Assembly (NCBI RefSeq): GCF_014193515.1
Contig: NZ_BLXX01000004.1
Location: forward strand, 62,001 to 126,000
From: Geomonas silvestris
Lineage (GTDB): Bacteria; Desulfobacterota; Desulfuromonadia; Geobacterales; Geobacteraceae
DNA length: 64,000 nt
Direction: 5' to 3'
Below the pieces are notes generated by a model, which was not told the DNA's origin, did not search any database, and worked only from the letters and a program-made list of their open reading frames with translations. A program made the translations under genes and the position numbers. Shown here piece after piece: positions 26,813 through 38,251 of the stretch (position 1 is the first letter of the stretch; each line of letters starts with the position of its first letter).

Positions 26813-26896
26813 CCGTGTCCCGCAGCATCCATGAGAGGCGGAAGCCCCTGGCCGCCTCCCCAGAGGAACCACGGGGCTCCCAGGCGCCCTGCAACG

Positions 26897-26930
26897 AAAA
26901 AAGCCCCACCGGTGAGGATGGGGCTTTTTT
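26897..26930. terminator. Bidirectional terminator between the lipoprotein and cyclophilin genes
   Basis: Perfect inverted repeat AAAAAAGCCCCA (26897-26908) / TGGGGCTTTTTT (26919-26930), giving U-tracts on both strands. Confidence 0.93.
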
Positions 26931-26949
26931 GCGGCTGGCTTCCAGCAGG

Positions 26950-27465
26950 CTATTCGGCGAGCTTGATCGACTTGATGAACACCGTCTCGACCGGCACATC
27001 CTGGTGGCCGGCCTTGTTGCCGGTTTTCACCTCGCGGATGGCATCAACGATATCCATCCCTTCGACGACCTGACCGAACACGGCATAGCCGAAACGGTCC
27101 GGGGTCTTGCCGGAGTGGTCCAGGAAGGCGTTGTCGACGACGTTGATGAAGAACTGGGAGGTGGCGCTGTCCACGACGGAGGTGCGGGCCATGGCCAGGG
27201 TGCCGCGTACGTTTTTAAGACCGTTGGTCGCCTCGTTCTTGATGGCGAACTTAGTCTTCTTCGGCTGCATGTTCTCATCCAGACCGCCGCCCTGAATCAT
27301 GAAGCTCTTGATGACGCGGTGGAAGATGGTGTCGTCGTAGTAGGCTTCCTTGACATAGGACAGGAAGTTACGCACCGAGATGGGAGCTTTATCCTTGAAC
27401 AGTTCGATTTTCACCGTCCCCATCGAGGTTTCCATGACCACCTGGGGATTTTTTTCTTCACTCAT
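26950..27465 (-). CDS. Cyclophilin-type peptidyl-prolyl isomerase
   Basis: 171 residues, cytosolic (no signal peptide). Motifs of the active site are seen: [13 protein letters not shown] (catalytic Arg in FHR), GTLAMAR, SQFFINV and [17 protein letters not shown]. It catalyses cis-trans isomerisation of X-Pro bonds, helping folding. AAAGGAG precedes the ATG. It is convergent with the lipoprotein gene and divergent from the peroxiredoxin gene. The N-terminal seven residues before [15 protein letters not shown] are variable. Confidence 0.95.
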   Translation of the reverse strand: MSEEKNPQVVMETSMGTVKIELFKDKAPISVRNFLSYVKEAYYDDTIFHRVIKSFMIQGGGLDENMQPKKTKFAIKNEATNGLKNVRGTLAMARTSVVDSATSQFFINVVDNAFLDHSGKTPDRFGYAVFGQVVEGMDIVDAIREVKTGNKAGHQDVPVETVFIKSIKLAE

Positions 27466-27563
27466 GTAGTTACGCTCCTTTGTGTAGAGTTATGCACGTC
27501 ATTGAATCATCCGGTTTTTTTATCATACAAACCCTCGGAGGTGAATAGTTTTTCCTCATTCAG

Positions 27564-27593
27564 TTGCAATTTGCCAATCTCCAAGGGTATTAT
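27564..27593 (+). promoter_or_regulatory. Possible sigma-70 promoter of the peroxiredoxin gene
   Basis: TTGCAA (27564-27569), an 18-base spacer and TATTAT (27588-27593), about 67 bases before the ATG. Confidence 0.4.
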
Positions 27594-27659
27594 TAGAAAC
27601 CTGCCGGGGTACTAAGAGATATCCTGAGCCTCGATTCGCACTTTTCCGGAGGAAAAGAC

Positions 27660-28286
27660 ATGAGACTGTCCGCGCTGCTTTTGCTCGCTGCCCTGATACT
27701 GCCCACCGCGGCCCCGGCGTTGGCCGCTCCGCCCGCCCCGGCGCACGTCGCCAAGGTTGGAGAACCGGCTCCCGGCTTTGTCCTCGACGCCTTGGTCGGC
27801 ACGGAACAGGGCAAGGAATTCAAGACCATCAACCTGGCCGACTACCACGGCAAGTGGGTCGTGCTCTTCTTCTACCCGATGGATTTCACCTTCGTCTGCC
27901 CGACCGAGATCCGCGGTTTCAACGCCGCCCTCGACAAATTCGCAGCGCTCGACGCGGTGGTGCTGGGTGCCTCGACCGACAGCAAGTTCTCGCACCTGGC
28001 CTGGGTGCAGCGCGGCGACCTGGGGAACCTCAAGTTCCCGCTGCTTTCCGACCTGAAGAAGGAAACGGCGGATAAGTACGGCTGCCTGGACGAGAAGGAA
28101 GGCGTCGCCCTGCGGGCGCTCTACATCATCGACCCGGAGGGGATTCTCCAGTACCAGGTGGTGCACAATCTTGATGTGGGACGCAGCATCGAGGAGACCC
28201 TGAGGGTCCTGGAGGCGCTGCAGACCGGCTCGCTCTGCCCGCTGGGGTGGCATCCCGGCGACAAGACGATTAAGAAAACCAAATAG
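27660..28286 (+). CDS. Periplasmic AhpC/Prx-type 2-Cys peroxiredoxin
   Basis: 208 residues with a clear signal peptide (MRLSALLLLAALILPTAAPALA, cut near residue 22), so the enzyme should act in the periplasm, unlike most AhpC proteins. The peroxidatic site is DFTFVCPTE (Cys about 79); the resolving Cys lies in SLCPLGWHPG near the C-terminus. It reduces peroxides using a thiol donor; the periplasmic reductant is not evident in the neighbourhood. GGAGG precedes the ATG. No selenocysteine codon is used here. Confidence 0.88.
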   Translation: MRLSALLLLAALILPTAAPALAAPPAPAHVAKVGEPAPGFVLDALVGTEQGKEFKTINLADYHGKWVVLFFYPMDFTFVCPTEIRGFNAALDKFAALDAVVLGASTDSKFSHLAWVQRGDLGNLKFPLLSDLKKETADKYGCLDEKEGVALRALYIIDPEGILQYQVVHNLDVGRSIEETLRVLEALQTGSLCPLGWHPGDKTIKKTK

Positions 28287-28467
28287 TACTGGACAATGGA
28301 CAATTGACAATGCGCTGAAGCAAAAAAAATTACCGCCTCACAACAGAGGCGCACAGAGGATCCAGAGAAAAAAGAGAAACCGGTTCGTTTTTTGTCTCTT
28401 GCTCTGTGCCCCCTGTGCGCCTTTGAGGTTTACGGCTTATGAGCGAAGCTGTGGTCAGGCTCTGCAG
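28287..28467. repeat. CACAGAG-type inverted repeat
   Basis: ACAGAGGCGCACAGAGG (28344-28360) is matched by the reverse-complement arm CTCTGTGCCCCCTGTGCGCC (28402-28421). This is a sequence variant of the CACGGAG family, between the peroxiredoxin and helicase genes, which face each other. Confidence 0.6.
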
Positions 28468-30504
28468 TTACCCCATCATCGCCCGCATCTTTGCGAAGAA
28501 ACCTTCCGCGTTCTTCTCGGCCTCTTCCTCGGAGGTCTCCTTTACGACGCCGCTTTGTATCACGTTCAGGACAGCGGGCGGGATCTCGTCCAGAAACCGC
28601 GACGGGACACGTTCCTGCAGCTTGCCGTACTTCTTGCGGAACAGGGTGCGGGTCATCACCAGCTGCTGGCGCGCCCGGGTGATTCCGACGTAGCAAAGCC
28701 GCCGCTCCTCGTCGATGGAATCGTCCTCGTAGATGGAGCGCTTGTGCGGCAGGATCTCGTCCTCCATCCCTACCAGGAAGACGAAGGGGAACTCGAGCCC
28801 CTTGCTGGAGTGCAGCGACATGAGCGTCACCGCGTCCTTGCCGTGCTCCTTCTTGTCCTTCCCCGAGAAGCGGTCCTCGTCCATCAGCGAGACCTTCTCC
28901 ATGAAACCGGAAAGCGTCGCCGCGGGGACCCGCTCCTCGTAGGCGGCCATCGAGTTGATCACCTGCTCGACGTTCTCCACCTTGCGCCGCGCGGCCTTCT
29001 GGTCGTCTATGGTCCGGTAGATCTCCGATTCGATCCCCAGCCGCTCGAAGAGGTCCTTCCCCTTCTCGGCGATGCTCCCCTCGCCGTGAAAGCGCTCGGA
29101 TGCGTCGATCAGGAGATCGTGGAAAGCGAGCACCTTGTCCCGGATCACGTCGGTGACCCCCTCGATCTCCCCTACCCTGCCCAGCGCCTCGAAGAGCGGC
29201 ACCTCGTTTTCCAGCGACCACTGGTTGATCCGGATCACCGTGTGGTCGCCGATGCCGCGCTTGGGGAAGTTGATGATGCGCAACAGCGCCACCTCGTCCA
29301 TCGGGTTCGCGATCACCCTCAGGTAGGAGATGGTGTCCTTCACCTCCTTGCGCTCAAAGAACTGGGTCCCCCCCACCAGCACGTAAGGGATGTCCTCGAA
29401 ACGGAGCTGCTCCTCGAAGGCGCGGCTTTGCGAGTTGGTGCGGTAGAGGATGGCGAAGTCGCTGTAGGGGGTGTCCTTCTTGAAGCGCTCGAGCTGGATC
29501 CGCTCCACCACCGAGGTCGCCTCCTCCTCGTCGTCCTGGACGATGCAGAGGTCGATGAGCGGCCCGGTCCCGGTGGCGGTCCAGAGCTTCTTCGCCTTTC
29601 TCACCTTGTTGTTGCTGATGACGCTGTTGGCGGCGTCCAGGATGTTGCCGGTCGAGCGGTAGTTCTGCTCCAGCTTTATGGTGCGGCACCCCTTGAAATC
29701 CTTCTCGAAATCGAGGATGTTCCCGACGTCGGCGCCGCGCCAGCCGTAGATGGACTGGTCGTCGTCCCCCACCACGCACAGATTGCCGCACCCAGCGGCC
29801 AGGCTGCTGACCAAGAGGTACTGGGACGAGTTGGTGTCCTGGTACTCGTCGACCATGATGTAGCTGAAGCGGTCCTGCCAGTGCTGGAGCACCTTGGGGT
29901 GGTGCTGCAACAGCTCGGCGGTCAGCATGATGATGTCGTCGAAGTCGATGGCGTTGTAGGCCTTCAAGGCCGACTGGTAGCGCGGGTAGACGAGCGCCGC
30001 CATCATCTCCACCTCGTCCGTCGGGTTCGGGGTGAAGCGGTCCGGCGGGATCAGCTTGTTCTTGGCGCCCGAGATGCGAAAGATGATCTGCTCGGCGTCG
30101 TACTTCTTGCTGCTCGAGTTCACCTCGCGCACGATCTGGCGCACCAGCCCTACCTGGTCCGCGGTCGAGTAGATGGAGAAGTTCTTCTTGTACCCGAGGC
30201 ACTCGATGTCGCGCTTCAGGACCCGAAGACCCAGCGAGTGGAAGGTGGAGAGCACGATCCCCTTGCAGTTCTTGCGTCCCACCAGGTGCTCGACGCGCTC
30301 CTTCATCTCCTTGGCGGCCTTGTTGGTGAAGGTGACGGCGAGGATCTGGTCGGGCGGCACCTTCTTGTTCAGGATGAGGTGCGCGATCCGGTAGGTGATG
30401 ACGCCGGTCTTGCCGGAACCCGCGCCGGCCAGGACCAGCAACGGCCCCTCGGTGTGTTTGACGGCGGCGAGTTGTTCGGGGTTCAATCGGGAAAGGTCGA
30501 GCAT
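28468..30504 (-). CDS. UvrD/Rep-family ATP-dependent DNA helicase
   Basis: 678 residues from the ATG on 30504 (MLDLSRLNPEQLAAV), preceded by AGAGG; an upstream frame to 30558 lacks a site. Superfamily 1 motifs in order: Walker A GAGSGKTGVITYR, VTFTNKAAKEMKERV, Walker B YIMVDEYQDTNSSQYLL, VVGDDDQSIYGWRGA, LEQNYRST, then VTLMSLHSSKGLEFPFVF and RRLCYVGITRARQQL. It unwinds DNA 3' to 5' in repair or replication restart. Length and the Rep-like QDTN region fit Rep/PcrA rather than the longer RecB family. A terminator and a sigma-54-like element lie just upstream. Confidence 0.93.
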   Translation of the reverse strand: MLDLSRLNPEQLAAVKHTEGPLLVLAGAGSGKTGVITYRIAHLILNKKVPPDQILAVTFTNKAAKEMKERVEHLVGRKNCKGIVLSTFHSLGLRVLKRDIECLGYKKNFSIYSTADQVGLVRQIVREVNSSSKKYDAEQIIFRISGAKNKLIPPDRFTPNPTDEVEMMAALVYPRYQSALKAYNAIDFDDIIMLTAELLQHHPKVLQHWQDRFSYIMVDEYQDTNSSQYLLVSSLAAGCGNLCVVGDDDQSIYGWRGADVGNILDFEKDFKGCRTIKLEQNYRSTGNILDAANSVISNNKVRKAKKLWTATGTGPLIDLCIVQDDEEEATSVVERIQLERFKKDTPYSDFAILYRTNSQSRAFEEQLRFEDIPYVLVGGTQFFERKEVKDTISYLRVIANPMDEVALLRIINFPKRGIGDHTVIRINQWSLENEVPLFEALGRVGEIEGVTDVIRDKVLAFHDLLIDASERFHGEGSIAEKGKDLFERLGIESEIYRTIDDQKAARRKVENVEQVINSMAAYEERVPAATLSGFMEKVSLMDEDRFSGKDKKEHGKDAVTLMSLHSSKGLEFPFVFLVGMEDEILPHKRSIYEDDSIDEERRLCYVGITRARQQLVMTRTLFRKKYGKLQERVPSRFLDEIPPAVLNVIQSGVVKETSEEEAEKNAEGFFAKMRAMMG

Positions 30505-30556
30505 GCAAACCTCTTGATAGTGCGTCCTTTTTTGCAGCCCCACCTGAGCGCGGGCC

Positions 30557-30588
30557 AAAAAAGAGCCGCCGGTCTGGCAGACGGCGGC
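30557..30588 (-). terminator. Intrinsic terminator upstream of the helicase gene
   Basis: On the minus strand GCCGCCG (30588-30582) pairs with CGGCGGC (30571-30565), followed by TCTTTTTT (30564-30557). No minus-strand gene lies upstream, so it would end a short leader or small RNA. Confidence 0.75.
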
Positions 30589-30625
30589 CCGTTATAACTA
30601 CCAGAACGGCCGAGGCAAATCAAGC

Positions 30626-30642
30626 CGCTATATCCGTGCCAG
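30626..30642 (-). promoter_or_regulatory. Sigma-54-like -24/-12 element
   Basis: On the minus strand CTGGCACGGATATAGCG: a full TGGCACG at -24 and TAGC (for TTGC) at -12 with the right 4-base spacing. A transcript would start near 30615 and meet the terminator at 30588-30557. Confidence 0.45.
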
Positions 30643-30690
30643 TTTCCTTCTCGTTGGGCATATGCTATACAGGATGGTTTTCGACCGAAA

Positions 30691-30804
30691 GCATTAACCA
30701 AAGAGGCACACAGAGGTACCCTCAGGAAAGGCACGGCACGTTCTTGCCTCCCGTTCCCGGTTTGCCTTTCCTCTGTGATCCTCTGTGCGCCTCTGTGGTT
30801 AAGG
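30691..30804. repeat. CACAGAG-type inverted repeat upstream of ligA
   Basis: The left arm 30691-30732 (GCATTAACCAAAGAGGCACA...) and the right arm 30764-30804 are imperfect inverted copies of about 42 bases separated by about 31. They end 42 bases before the ligA start. With the terminator and -24/-12 element this accounts for the 341-base gap between helicase and ligA. Confidence 0.7.
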
Positions 30805-30818
30805 CTTTCGTTTATTGA

Positions 30819-32852
<2,034 letters not shown>

Positions 32853-32892
32853 CCGCGTCCCTCCCGTGGGCAGAGCCGCGGCGATCGTTTGG

Positions 32893-34233
32893 TCAGCTGA
32901 CCAGGTGGGCGCGCAGGAAGTAGTGCTTGAGGATCGCGATCAGCCACTGCCGGAAGTTCGAGCCCGTAGTGTGGTGGCTTCCGGTAAGCTTGCCGACGCC
33001 ATCCCCAGGAAGCGGTTCGCCCACCTGGGGTCCCTCTTCCCGGCTCTCCAGGACCCGGAAGTAAAATGCCTCCAGATCGGCACCCAACTTGTGCCAGTCG
33101 TACAGGCTCACCGCAACCTGGCGCGCCTGCTCGCCCAGTCGGGCCGCCAGGGTGGGATTGTCCAACAGGTGCAGGATCTTGGCGGCGAAATCCTCCGCCT
33201 CCCAGCCGGCCAGAAGCCCCACCTGCTCCGACTCGAACAGCTGCTTTATGTCCCCCACCGGGTTCGCTACCGTCGGGCGCCCCAGGCTTAGGTACTCGCA
33301 CATCTTGTTGGGCCAGCGCCCCCAGTTGTAGGGGCGGTCGGCCATGGGGAGCAGGAAGAGGTCCGCGCACCCCAGGTACCAGGGGAGCGCCTCCAGCGAG
33401 ACGTAGCCCGTGAAGTGCACCAGCGCCTCCACTTCAAACTCCCGCACCATCTCACGCACCGCCTTGCGGGCCTTGCCGGTGATCACCAGCATCACCTCAG
33501 GGTACTCTGCGGCCACCCGTTTCAGCGCCTTCAGCACGATCTCGAGATCGAAGTGCGAGGTCGAGGAGCTGAAGCCGAGGATCTTCGCCCCCATGGGGAA
33601 CCCCATGCGCAGCCGGCACTCCTGCTTGGAGCGGGCCTTGAACCAGTCGGGAAAGGTCCCCCCCGGGATGTGGCAGACCCGCTCCGGGAGCAGCCCCAGC
33701 CCGCTGGCCCGGTCGGCAAGCGCGGTGGAGATCACGGTGAGACCGTCTGCCTTTGGCCTGAACGCCTCCTCGTAGTAGGTCTCCAGGCCGCCGAACAGGG
33801 TCCGGTACCAGCCGGGCCGGTTTATCTCGATGAGCCCTCCCCTGCCGAACCAGTCGTTCCAGTCGGTGATCCAGGGGAGGTTGTGCTTTCTCACGAAGTA
33901 GAGCGCCGGGTAGATGGTCGCGGGGCGGGTTTCGAAACAGTGCACCAGGTCGTAGCGCTCCCTCTCGCGGCTTAAAAAGTAGATCCTGTTCAAGGTGTTC
34001 CAGGGGTCCCATCCGGTGCGCATCCGACCCCAGAGCAGATCCGGGATCTCCACCGCGCGCACCCCGTCCCAGTCGAAGGTCCTGATGCCGAAGCGGTCGT
34101 TTACCGAGTGCAAAAGCAGCGTCACGCGGTGCCCGCGCCGCACCAGTTGCGCCGCCAGCGCGTGCGGTCGTGCGTAGGCGTCCAACCGGTTGCGGTGACA
34201 GATCATCAGGATGTTCAGGCAGCGTCGTGTCAT
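32893..34233 (-). CDS. Glycosyltransferase, GT4-like
   Basis: 446 residues from the ATG on 34233, chosen for the upstream GGGGAGGAAACC; a longer frame to 34308 lacks a site. The N-domain begins LNILMICHRNRLDAYARPHALAAQL, then DLVHCFETRPATIYPALYF; the C-domain has VCHIPGGTFPDWFK, VMLVITGKARKAVREMV and a GT4-type nucleotide-sugar site, LFLLPMADRPYNWGRWPNKMCEYLSLGRPTVANP read in pieces (KMCEYLSLGRPTVA). It adds a sugar to a surface polysaccharide or lipid. It lies apart from the main polysaccharide cluster, convergent with ligA and divergent from the NHL-repeat gene. Donor and acceptor unknown. Confidence 0.85.
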   Translation of the reverse strand: MTRRCLNILMICHRNRLDAYARPHALAAQLVRRGHRVTLLLHSVNDRFGIRTFDWDGVRAVEIPDLLWGRMRTGWDPWNTLNRIYFLSRERERYDLVHCFETRPATIYPALYFVRKHNLPWITDWNDWFGRGGLIEINRPGWYRTLFGGLETYYEEAFRPKADGLTVISTALADRASGLGLLPERVCHIPGGTFPDWFKARSKQECRLRMGFPMGAKILGFSSSTSHFDLEIVLKALKRVAAEYPEVMLVITGKARKAVREMVREFEVEALVHFTGYVSLEALPWYLGCADLFLLPMADRPYNWGRWPNKMCEYLSLGRPTVANPVGDIKQLFESEQVGLLAGWEAEDFAAKILHLLDNPTLAARLGEQARQVAVSLYDWHKLGADLEAFYFRVLESREEGPQVGEPLPGDGVGKLTGSHHTTGSNFRQWLIAILKHYFLRAHLVS

Positions 34234-34788
34234 GGTTTCCTCCCCTAAGCGGGCCTGCGCGACCGGCCGGACCCCCCCGGCCCCACGCACGTCGATAAGT
34301 TTAGCCACTCTAATCTTAGCGTCAATGGCGCTCCTGACGCTACTGCGGTGTGACCAAGGCCCCCGCGCTGTTCAACCTCTGCACATCTGTAGCCCCCCTC
34401 CCCTTCCCCGCCTAACTACCTGTAACCCAACAGGTACCCGCACCAGTCGTGCTGAGTGCTGTGCAACCGGCGATCACGCTGCGGTTAACGCCCGGGAAAG
34501 GTGCCTCCAGAAAAGGCTGTTCTCTCAGGTGTTAACGGTCGCTCGCTCCAGCACCTCGGCGGGCACGACCTGTGAAGACCTTTTAATTTAAAGCCCGGCT
34601 TTTCCGTCGACATCAGCTGGTAGCCCAGGAGGGAATCGGCAGCAAAGGAGAAAGGAGGTCACCTACGGGACGCCAGGTCTCGCATGCCGTGCACTGCGCT
34701 TATGACCAGGAGGAATGGACCGTGCGCCGGCTCCAGCTGACGGAGCAGTCGCAACGTAGCAAAACGACGTGGTAAAAGGAGAAACACC
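34234..34788. other. Intergenic region before the NHL-repeat gene
   Basis: Divergent promoter region for the glycosyltransferase (minus) and NHL gene (plus). It has a short AT-rich patch (TTTTAATTTAAAG near 34580). Further on are a GCAAAGGAGAAAGGAGG purine stretch near 34641 and AAAGGAGAAACACC as the ribosome site before 34789. I found no convincing -35/-10 pair, riboswitch or ORF. Confidence 0.6.
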
Positions 34789-37700
34789 ATGAGAAGCATA
34801 ACCAGGTTGCTCATCATCATTCTGCTGGTGGCGTTGGCGCCGCTTTTCGAGGTACGCCAAGCACTGGCGGCTCCCGGGGATTTCCTCTTCCAGTGGGGCA
34901 TTCAACCGCTGATCAAGGGCGCTGACGGGGTAGCCGTCGACCCGCAAGGAAATCTCTACGTTGTTGACACAGGCCATATCAGGGTGCTGAAGTTCGGACC
35001 TGCGGGGAACCTCCTCGCGCAGTTCCCGGTGCCGGGCGCCACCTGCCCTACGGCACTAGCCCGCGACACCCAGGGAAACATGTTCGTGGCCGACAGCGGC
35101 ACGAACTCCATCTACAAGTTGGACAGCTCGGGAAATCTGATGACCTCGTGGGGAGGCTACGGATACGGCACCAGGCAGTTCAAGTACCTTACGGCGCTAG
35201 CTGTCGACAGCGTCGGCAACGTGTACGCCGCAGACCAGCTGAACTTCTCGATCAAAAAGTATGATAATTCCGGCAATTTCCTCTTGTTGTGGAGCGAAAC
35301 AAGCGATTACGCCACGAGCGTCTCATCGCCGGGTGCCCTGACGGTGGACAGCAACGACAACGTCTACGTCGGCGACCAGGGGGGACGCCTCCAGAAGTTC
35401 ACCAGTTCGGGGCAATTCCTAATGTCGTTTTTGGTCAAAGGTTCTCCGCCGACCAACCCCCAGGCCATCAGCGGGGTCGCCGTAGATAGCAGCGGCAGGA
35501 TCTACGTGAGCCAGGGTGCCTACGGCGCCATCCAGATCTTCGACGCGGCGGGAACCTTCGTTGCGAGCTTTGGCTCCCAAGGGTTCAATGCCGGCCAGTT
35601 CGACCACCCCAACGCGATGACGCTCGACTCGGCAGGCACCATCTTTGTGTCTGATTCCCAGCGGGTGCAGAAGTTTTCCGCCACCGGAAGCTACCAGACG
35701 TCCTTCGGGGAGGTCGCGGCCAACGGTGAACTGCGCAATCCGCAGGGGCTTTCCGTAGACCGCAACGGGAACGTCTTCGTGGCCGACGAGGGTTTCTTCC
35801 GGATCCAGAAGTTCGATGCCTCGGGCAACTTCCTCGCCAAGTGGGGCGAGCAGGGATCGGGGAACGGTAAGTTTGATTACCCAACCGGTGTGGCGGTCGG
35901 AGGCAACGACGAGGTCTTCGTGGTCGACCGCGTCCTGGTGCAGAAGTTCGACAGCAACGGGCAATTCCTCACCAGTTGGCCCTCCCTGCAGAGTACCCCC
36001 TACGTGTTCAGCGGGATCTATGGCGTGGCGACCGACCCTGCCAGCAACATCTTCATAGCTGATGCCAACGGTGTCGTCGAAAAGTACGACTCCAGCGGGA
36101 ACTTCCTCCTCAAATGGGGGTATCCCGACTTGCGCAGCTTCAATCCCCTCAACCTGGCGACAGATAGCGGGGGTAATGCCTACACCGTGACCGGCGATCA
36201 AGTGTGGAAATTTTCGGGTTCCGGCGCACTGCTGGCTCAGTACGCAACCGGCAAAGGGCGGGGACTGGCGATCGATGGAAACGGCAACATCTACCTGACT
36301 CAACCAGAACTCAACCGAGTCCGGGTCTTCGACAGCGGCGGTAACCTCAAGGGCGAATGGGGCACTGCCGGCTCGGGGAACGGCCAGTTTAAAAGCCCGG
36401 GCGGCATCGCCATCAACGCCGCGGGGACCGTGGTCTACGTGACGGATCTCAACGACCGGGTCCAGGCTTTTGTGGGATTCGGCCCCAGCTATACCCTGGA
36501 ATACCTGGCCGGCCCAAACGGCAGCATTACCGGCACAGCCAGACAGATCGTACTGCCCGACGGCAGCGGCAGCCAGGTAACCGCGGTCGCCAATTCCGGC
36601 TACCAGTTCATCTCCTGGAGTGACGGCGTGACCACCGCAGCGCGCACCGACTACAACGTCAACGCCAACCTCTCGGTCACGGCCAACTTCTCGCTGATCC
36701 AGAGGACCTACACCCTGACCTTCGCAGCCGGCACCGGCGGAACGGTAAGCGGCATTTCGCCTCAGATCCTCTGGCCGGGCGGCTGGAGCTCCTCCGTCAG
36801 CGCGGTACCCGCCAGCGGCTACCACTTCGTCAACTGGACCGGCGACAACGGCTTCATCGCCACCACCTGCAACCCGCTACGCCTGCAGTACGTCCAGGCC
36901 GCGTACAACATCACGGCCAACTTCGAGCCCGACTCCCAGCCGTCATCTTACACCCTCACTTTTACGGCGGGCACGGGAGGGACCATCAGCGGACCGAGTC
37001 CCCAGGTCTTGAGCCCGGGCGCCTCGAGCGTGGCGGTGAGCGCCGTGGCGGGCACCGGTTACCACTTCGTCAACTGGACCGGCACCAACGGCTTTGTCAC
37101 CACCATCACCAACCCGCTGCAGCTCACCAATGTCGCGGTCAGTCAGACCATCACGGCGAACTTCGCTCCCGATCCCGGAACCTATACCCTCACCTTCTCG
37201 GTACAACCCTGGGGCGGTCTTAGTGGTGGAACCTCCCCGCAGGTAGTTATCGCAGGCGCCTCGAGCATCCCGATGACCGCCGTCCCGGCCGATGGTTACC
37301 ACTTCGTCAACTGGACCGGCGACAACGGCTTCGTGACGACTACAGTCAACCCCCTGGTGGTGACAAACGTCAGGGCCAACATGAACATCACGGCCAACTT
37401 CGCGCTCAACGTCGTCACCTATACCCTCACCTTCCAGGCAGGCGCCGGCGGGTCCATCGGCGGGGGGCCCGCGCAGCAGGTCGTAAACACTGGCGCATCG
37501 AGCATGGCGATGACCGCCATCCCACTGAGCGGCTATCACTTCGTCGAGTGGACGGGTGACCACGGTTTCCCCAACACCATGGCGAATCCCCTGGTAGTGA
37601 CCAACGTTTCGGCCAACCATACCATCACCGCCCACTTCGCGGTCGACACCCAGCCGCTGACCTACGGCCTCAACTTCGAAGCAGGAGCAGGCGGCACGGT

Positions 37701-38124
37701 AAGCGGTACCGTGTTTCAGATCCTCTACCCCGACGGCTGGAGCTCCCCGGTCACCGCCGTAGCGAACTCCGGCTACCGGTTCGTGAACTGGACCGGCGAC
37801 AACGGCTTCGTAGCGACCAGCGTGAACCCGTTGCAGCTGCAAAACGTCACCTCCGACTACAACATCAAGGCCAACTTCGTCAGCAACAACACGACCTACA
37901 CCCTGACCTTCGAGGCCGGACCGGGAGGCACCATCAGCGGCACCACCCCGCAGATCCTCTGGCCCGGAGGCTGGAGCTCGGCGGTCAAGGCGCTGCCCAA
38001 GTCCGGTTACCACTTCGTCAACTGGACCGGGGATAACGGCTTCGTCAGCACCACCGCCAATCTTGTCGTCATAACGGGAGCCACGGCGAGCCAGAACCTT
38101 ACCGCCAAATTCGCCCCCAACTGA
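34789..38124 (+). CDS. Secreted NHL-repeat / InlB B-repeat protein
   Basis: 1111 residues. Signal peptide (MRSITRLLIIILLVALAPLF... to about residue 28). Residues 30-563 are NHL-type beta-propeller repeats, recognisable by recurring VAVDSxGNVYVAD and IQKFDxSGNFL units. Residues 564-1111 are seven copies of about 75-80 residues of the divergent InlB B-repeat type, each with YTLTFxAGxGGT, GYHFVNWTGDNGF and ITANF. It has no anchoring motif at the end (stops at KFAPN), so it is secreted or held by partners. The family is found on surfaces of metal reducers; binding partner unknown. No catalytic residues seen. It is the only plus-strand gene in this surface island. Confidence 0.85.
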   Translation: MRSITRLLIIILLVALAPLFEVRQALAAPGDFLFQWGIQPLIKGADGVAVDPQGNLYVVDTGHIRVLKFGPAGNLLAQFPVPGATCPTALARDTQGNMFVADSGTNSIYKLDSSGNLMTSWGGYGYGTRQFKYLTALAVDSVGNVYAADQLNFSIKKYDNSGNFLLLWSETSDYATSVSSPGALTVDSNDNVYVGDQGGRLQKFTSSGQFLMSFLVKGSPPTNPQAISGVAVDSSGRIYVSQGAYGAIQIFDAAGTFVASFGSQGFNAGQFDHPNAMTLDSAGTIFVSDSQRVQKFSATGSYQTSFGEVAANGELRNPQGLSVDRNGNVFVADEGFFRIQKFDASGNFLAKWGEQGSGNGKFDYPTGVAVGGNDEVFVVDRVLVQKFDSNGQFLTSWPSLQSTPYVFSGIYGVATDPASNIFIADANGVVEKYDSSGNFLLKWGYPDLRSFNPLNLATDSGGNAYTVTGDQVWKFSGSGALLAQYATGKGRGLAIDGNGNIYLTQPELNRVRVFDSGGNLKGEWGTAGSGNGQFKSPGGIAINAAGTVVYVTDLNDRVQAFVGFGPSYTLEYLAGPNGSITGTARQIVLPDGSGSQVTAVANSGYQFISWSDGVTTAARTDYNVNANLSVTANFSLIQRTYTLTFAAGTGGTVSGISPQILWPGGWSSSVSAVPASGYHFVNWTGDNGFIATTCNPLRLQYVQAAYNITANFEPDSQPSSYTLTFTAGTGGTISGPSPQVLSPGASSVAVSAVAGTGYHFVNWTGTNGFVTTITNPLQLTNVAVSQTITANFAPDPGTYTLTFSVQPWGGLSGGTSPQVVIAGASSIPMTAVPADGYHFVNWTGDNGFVTTTVNPLVVTNVRANMNITANFALNVVTYTLTFQAGAGGSIGGGPAQQVVNTGASSMAMTAIPLSGYHFVEWTGDHGFPNTMANPLVVTNVSANHTITAHFAVDTQPLTYGLNFEAGAGGTVSGTVFQILYPDGWSSPVTAVANSGYRFVNWTGDNGFVATSVNPLQLQNVTSDYNIKANFVSNNTTYTLTFEAGPGGTISGTTPQILWPGGWSSAVKALPKSGYHFVNWTGDNGFVSTTANLVVITGATASQNLTAKFAPN

Positions 38125-38159
38125 CAACACGCGACATCCTGTTTTCCGGCAGCTCCGCA

Positions 38160-38190
38160 GGCTCGCCTCCACCCGAGGCGAGCCTTTCTT
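38160..38190 (+). terminator. Intrinsic terminator after the NHL-repeat gene
   Basis: GGCTCGCCTC (38160-38169) / GAGGCGAGCC (38175-38184), then TTTCTT. Confidence 0.85.
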
Positions 38191-38196
38191 GTCACA

Positions 38197-38231
38197 CAAA
38201 AAAAGCCACCCCCGGGCAGGAGGTGGCTTTT
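38197..38231 (-). terminator. Terminator after the Sel1-repeat gene
   Basis: AAAAGCCACC (38201-38210) / GGTGGCTTTT (38222-38231) with extra A residues on the left; on the minus strand this gives a U-tract after the Sel1 gene end. It can also act on the plus strand. Confidence 0.85.
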
Positions 38232-38251
38232 GACGTTTCTGAAGGAAATGA

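Noticed and set aside
28399-30597. 732-codon frame antisense to the helicase gene
   Set aside because: Helicase motifs on the other strand account for the DNA; the antisense translation has no recognisable features.
34234-34788. c-di-GMP (GEMM) riboswitch before the NHL-repeat gene
   Set aside because: Long leader and some G-rich motifs, but the GEMM core (GCAAAGC...GGGNCUAA type) was not found.
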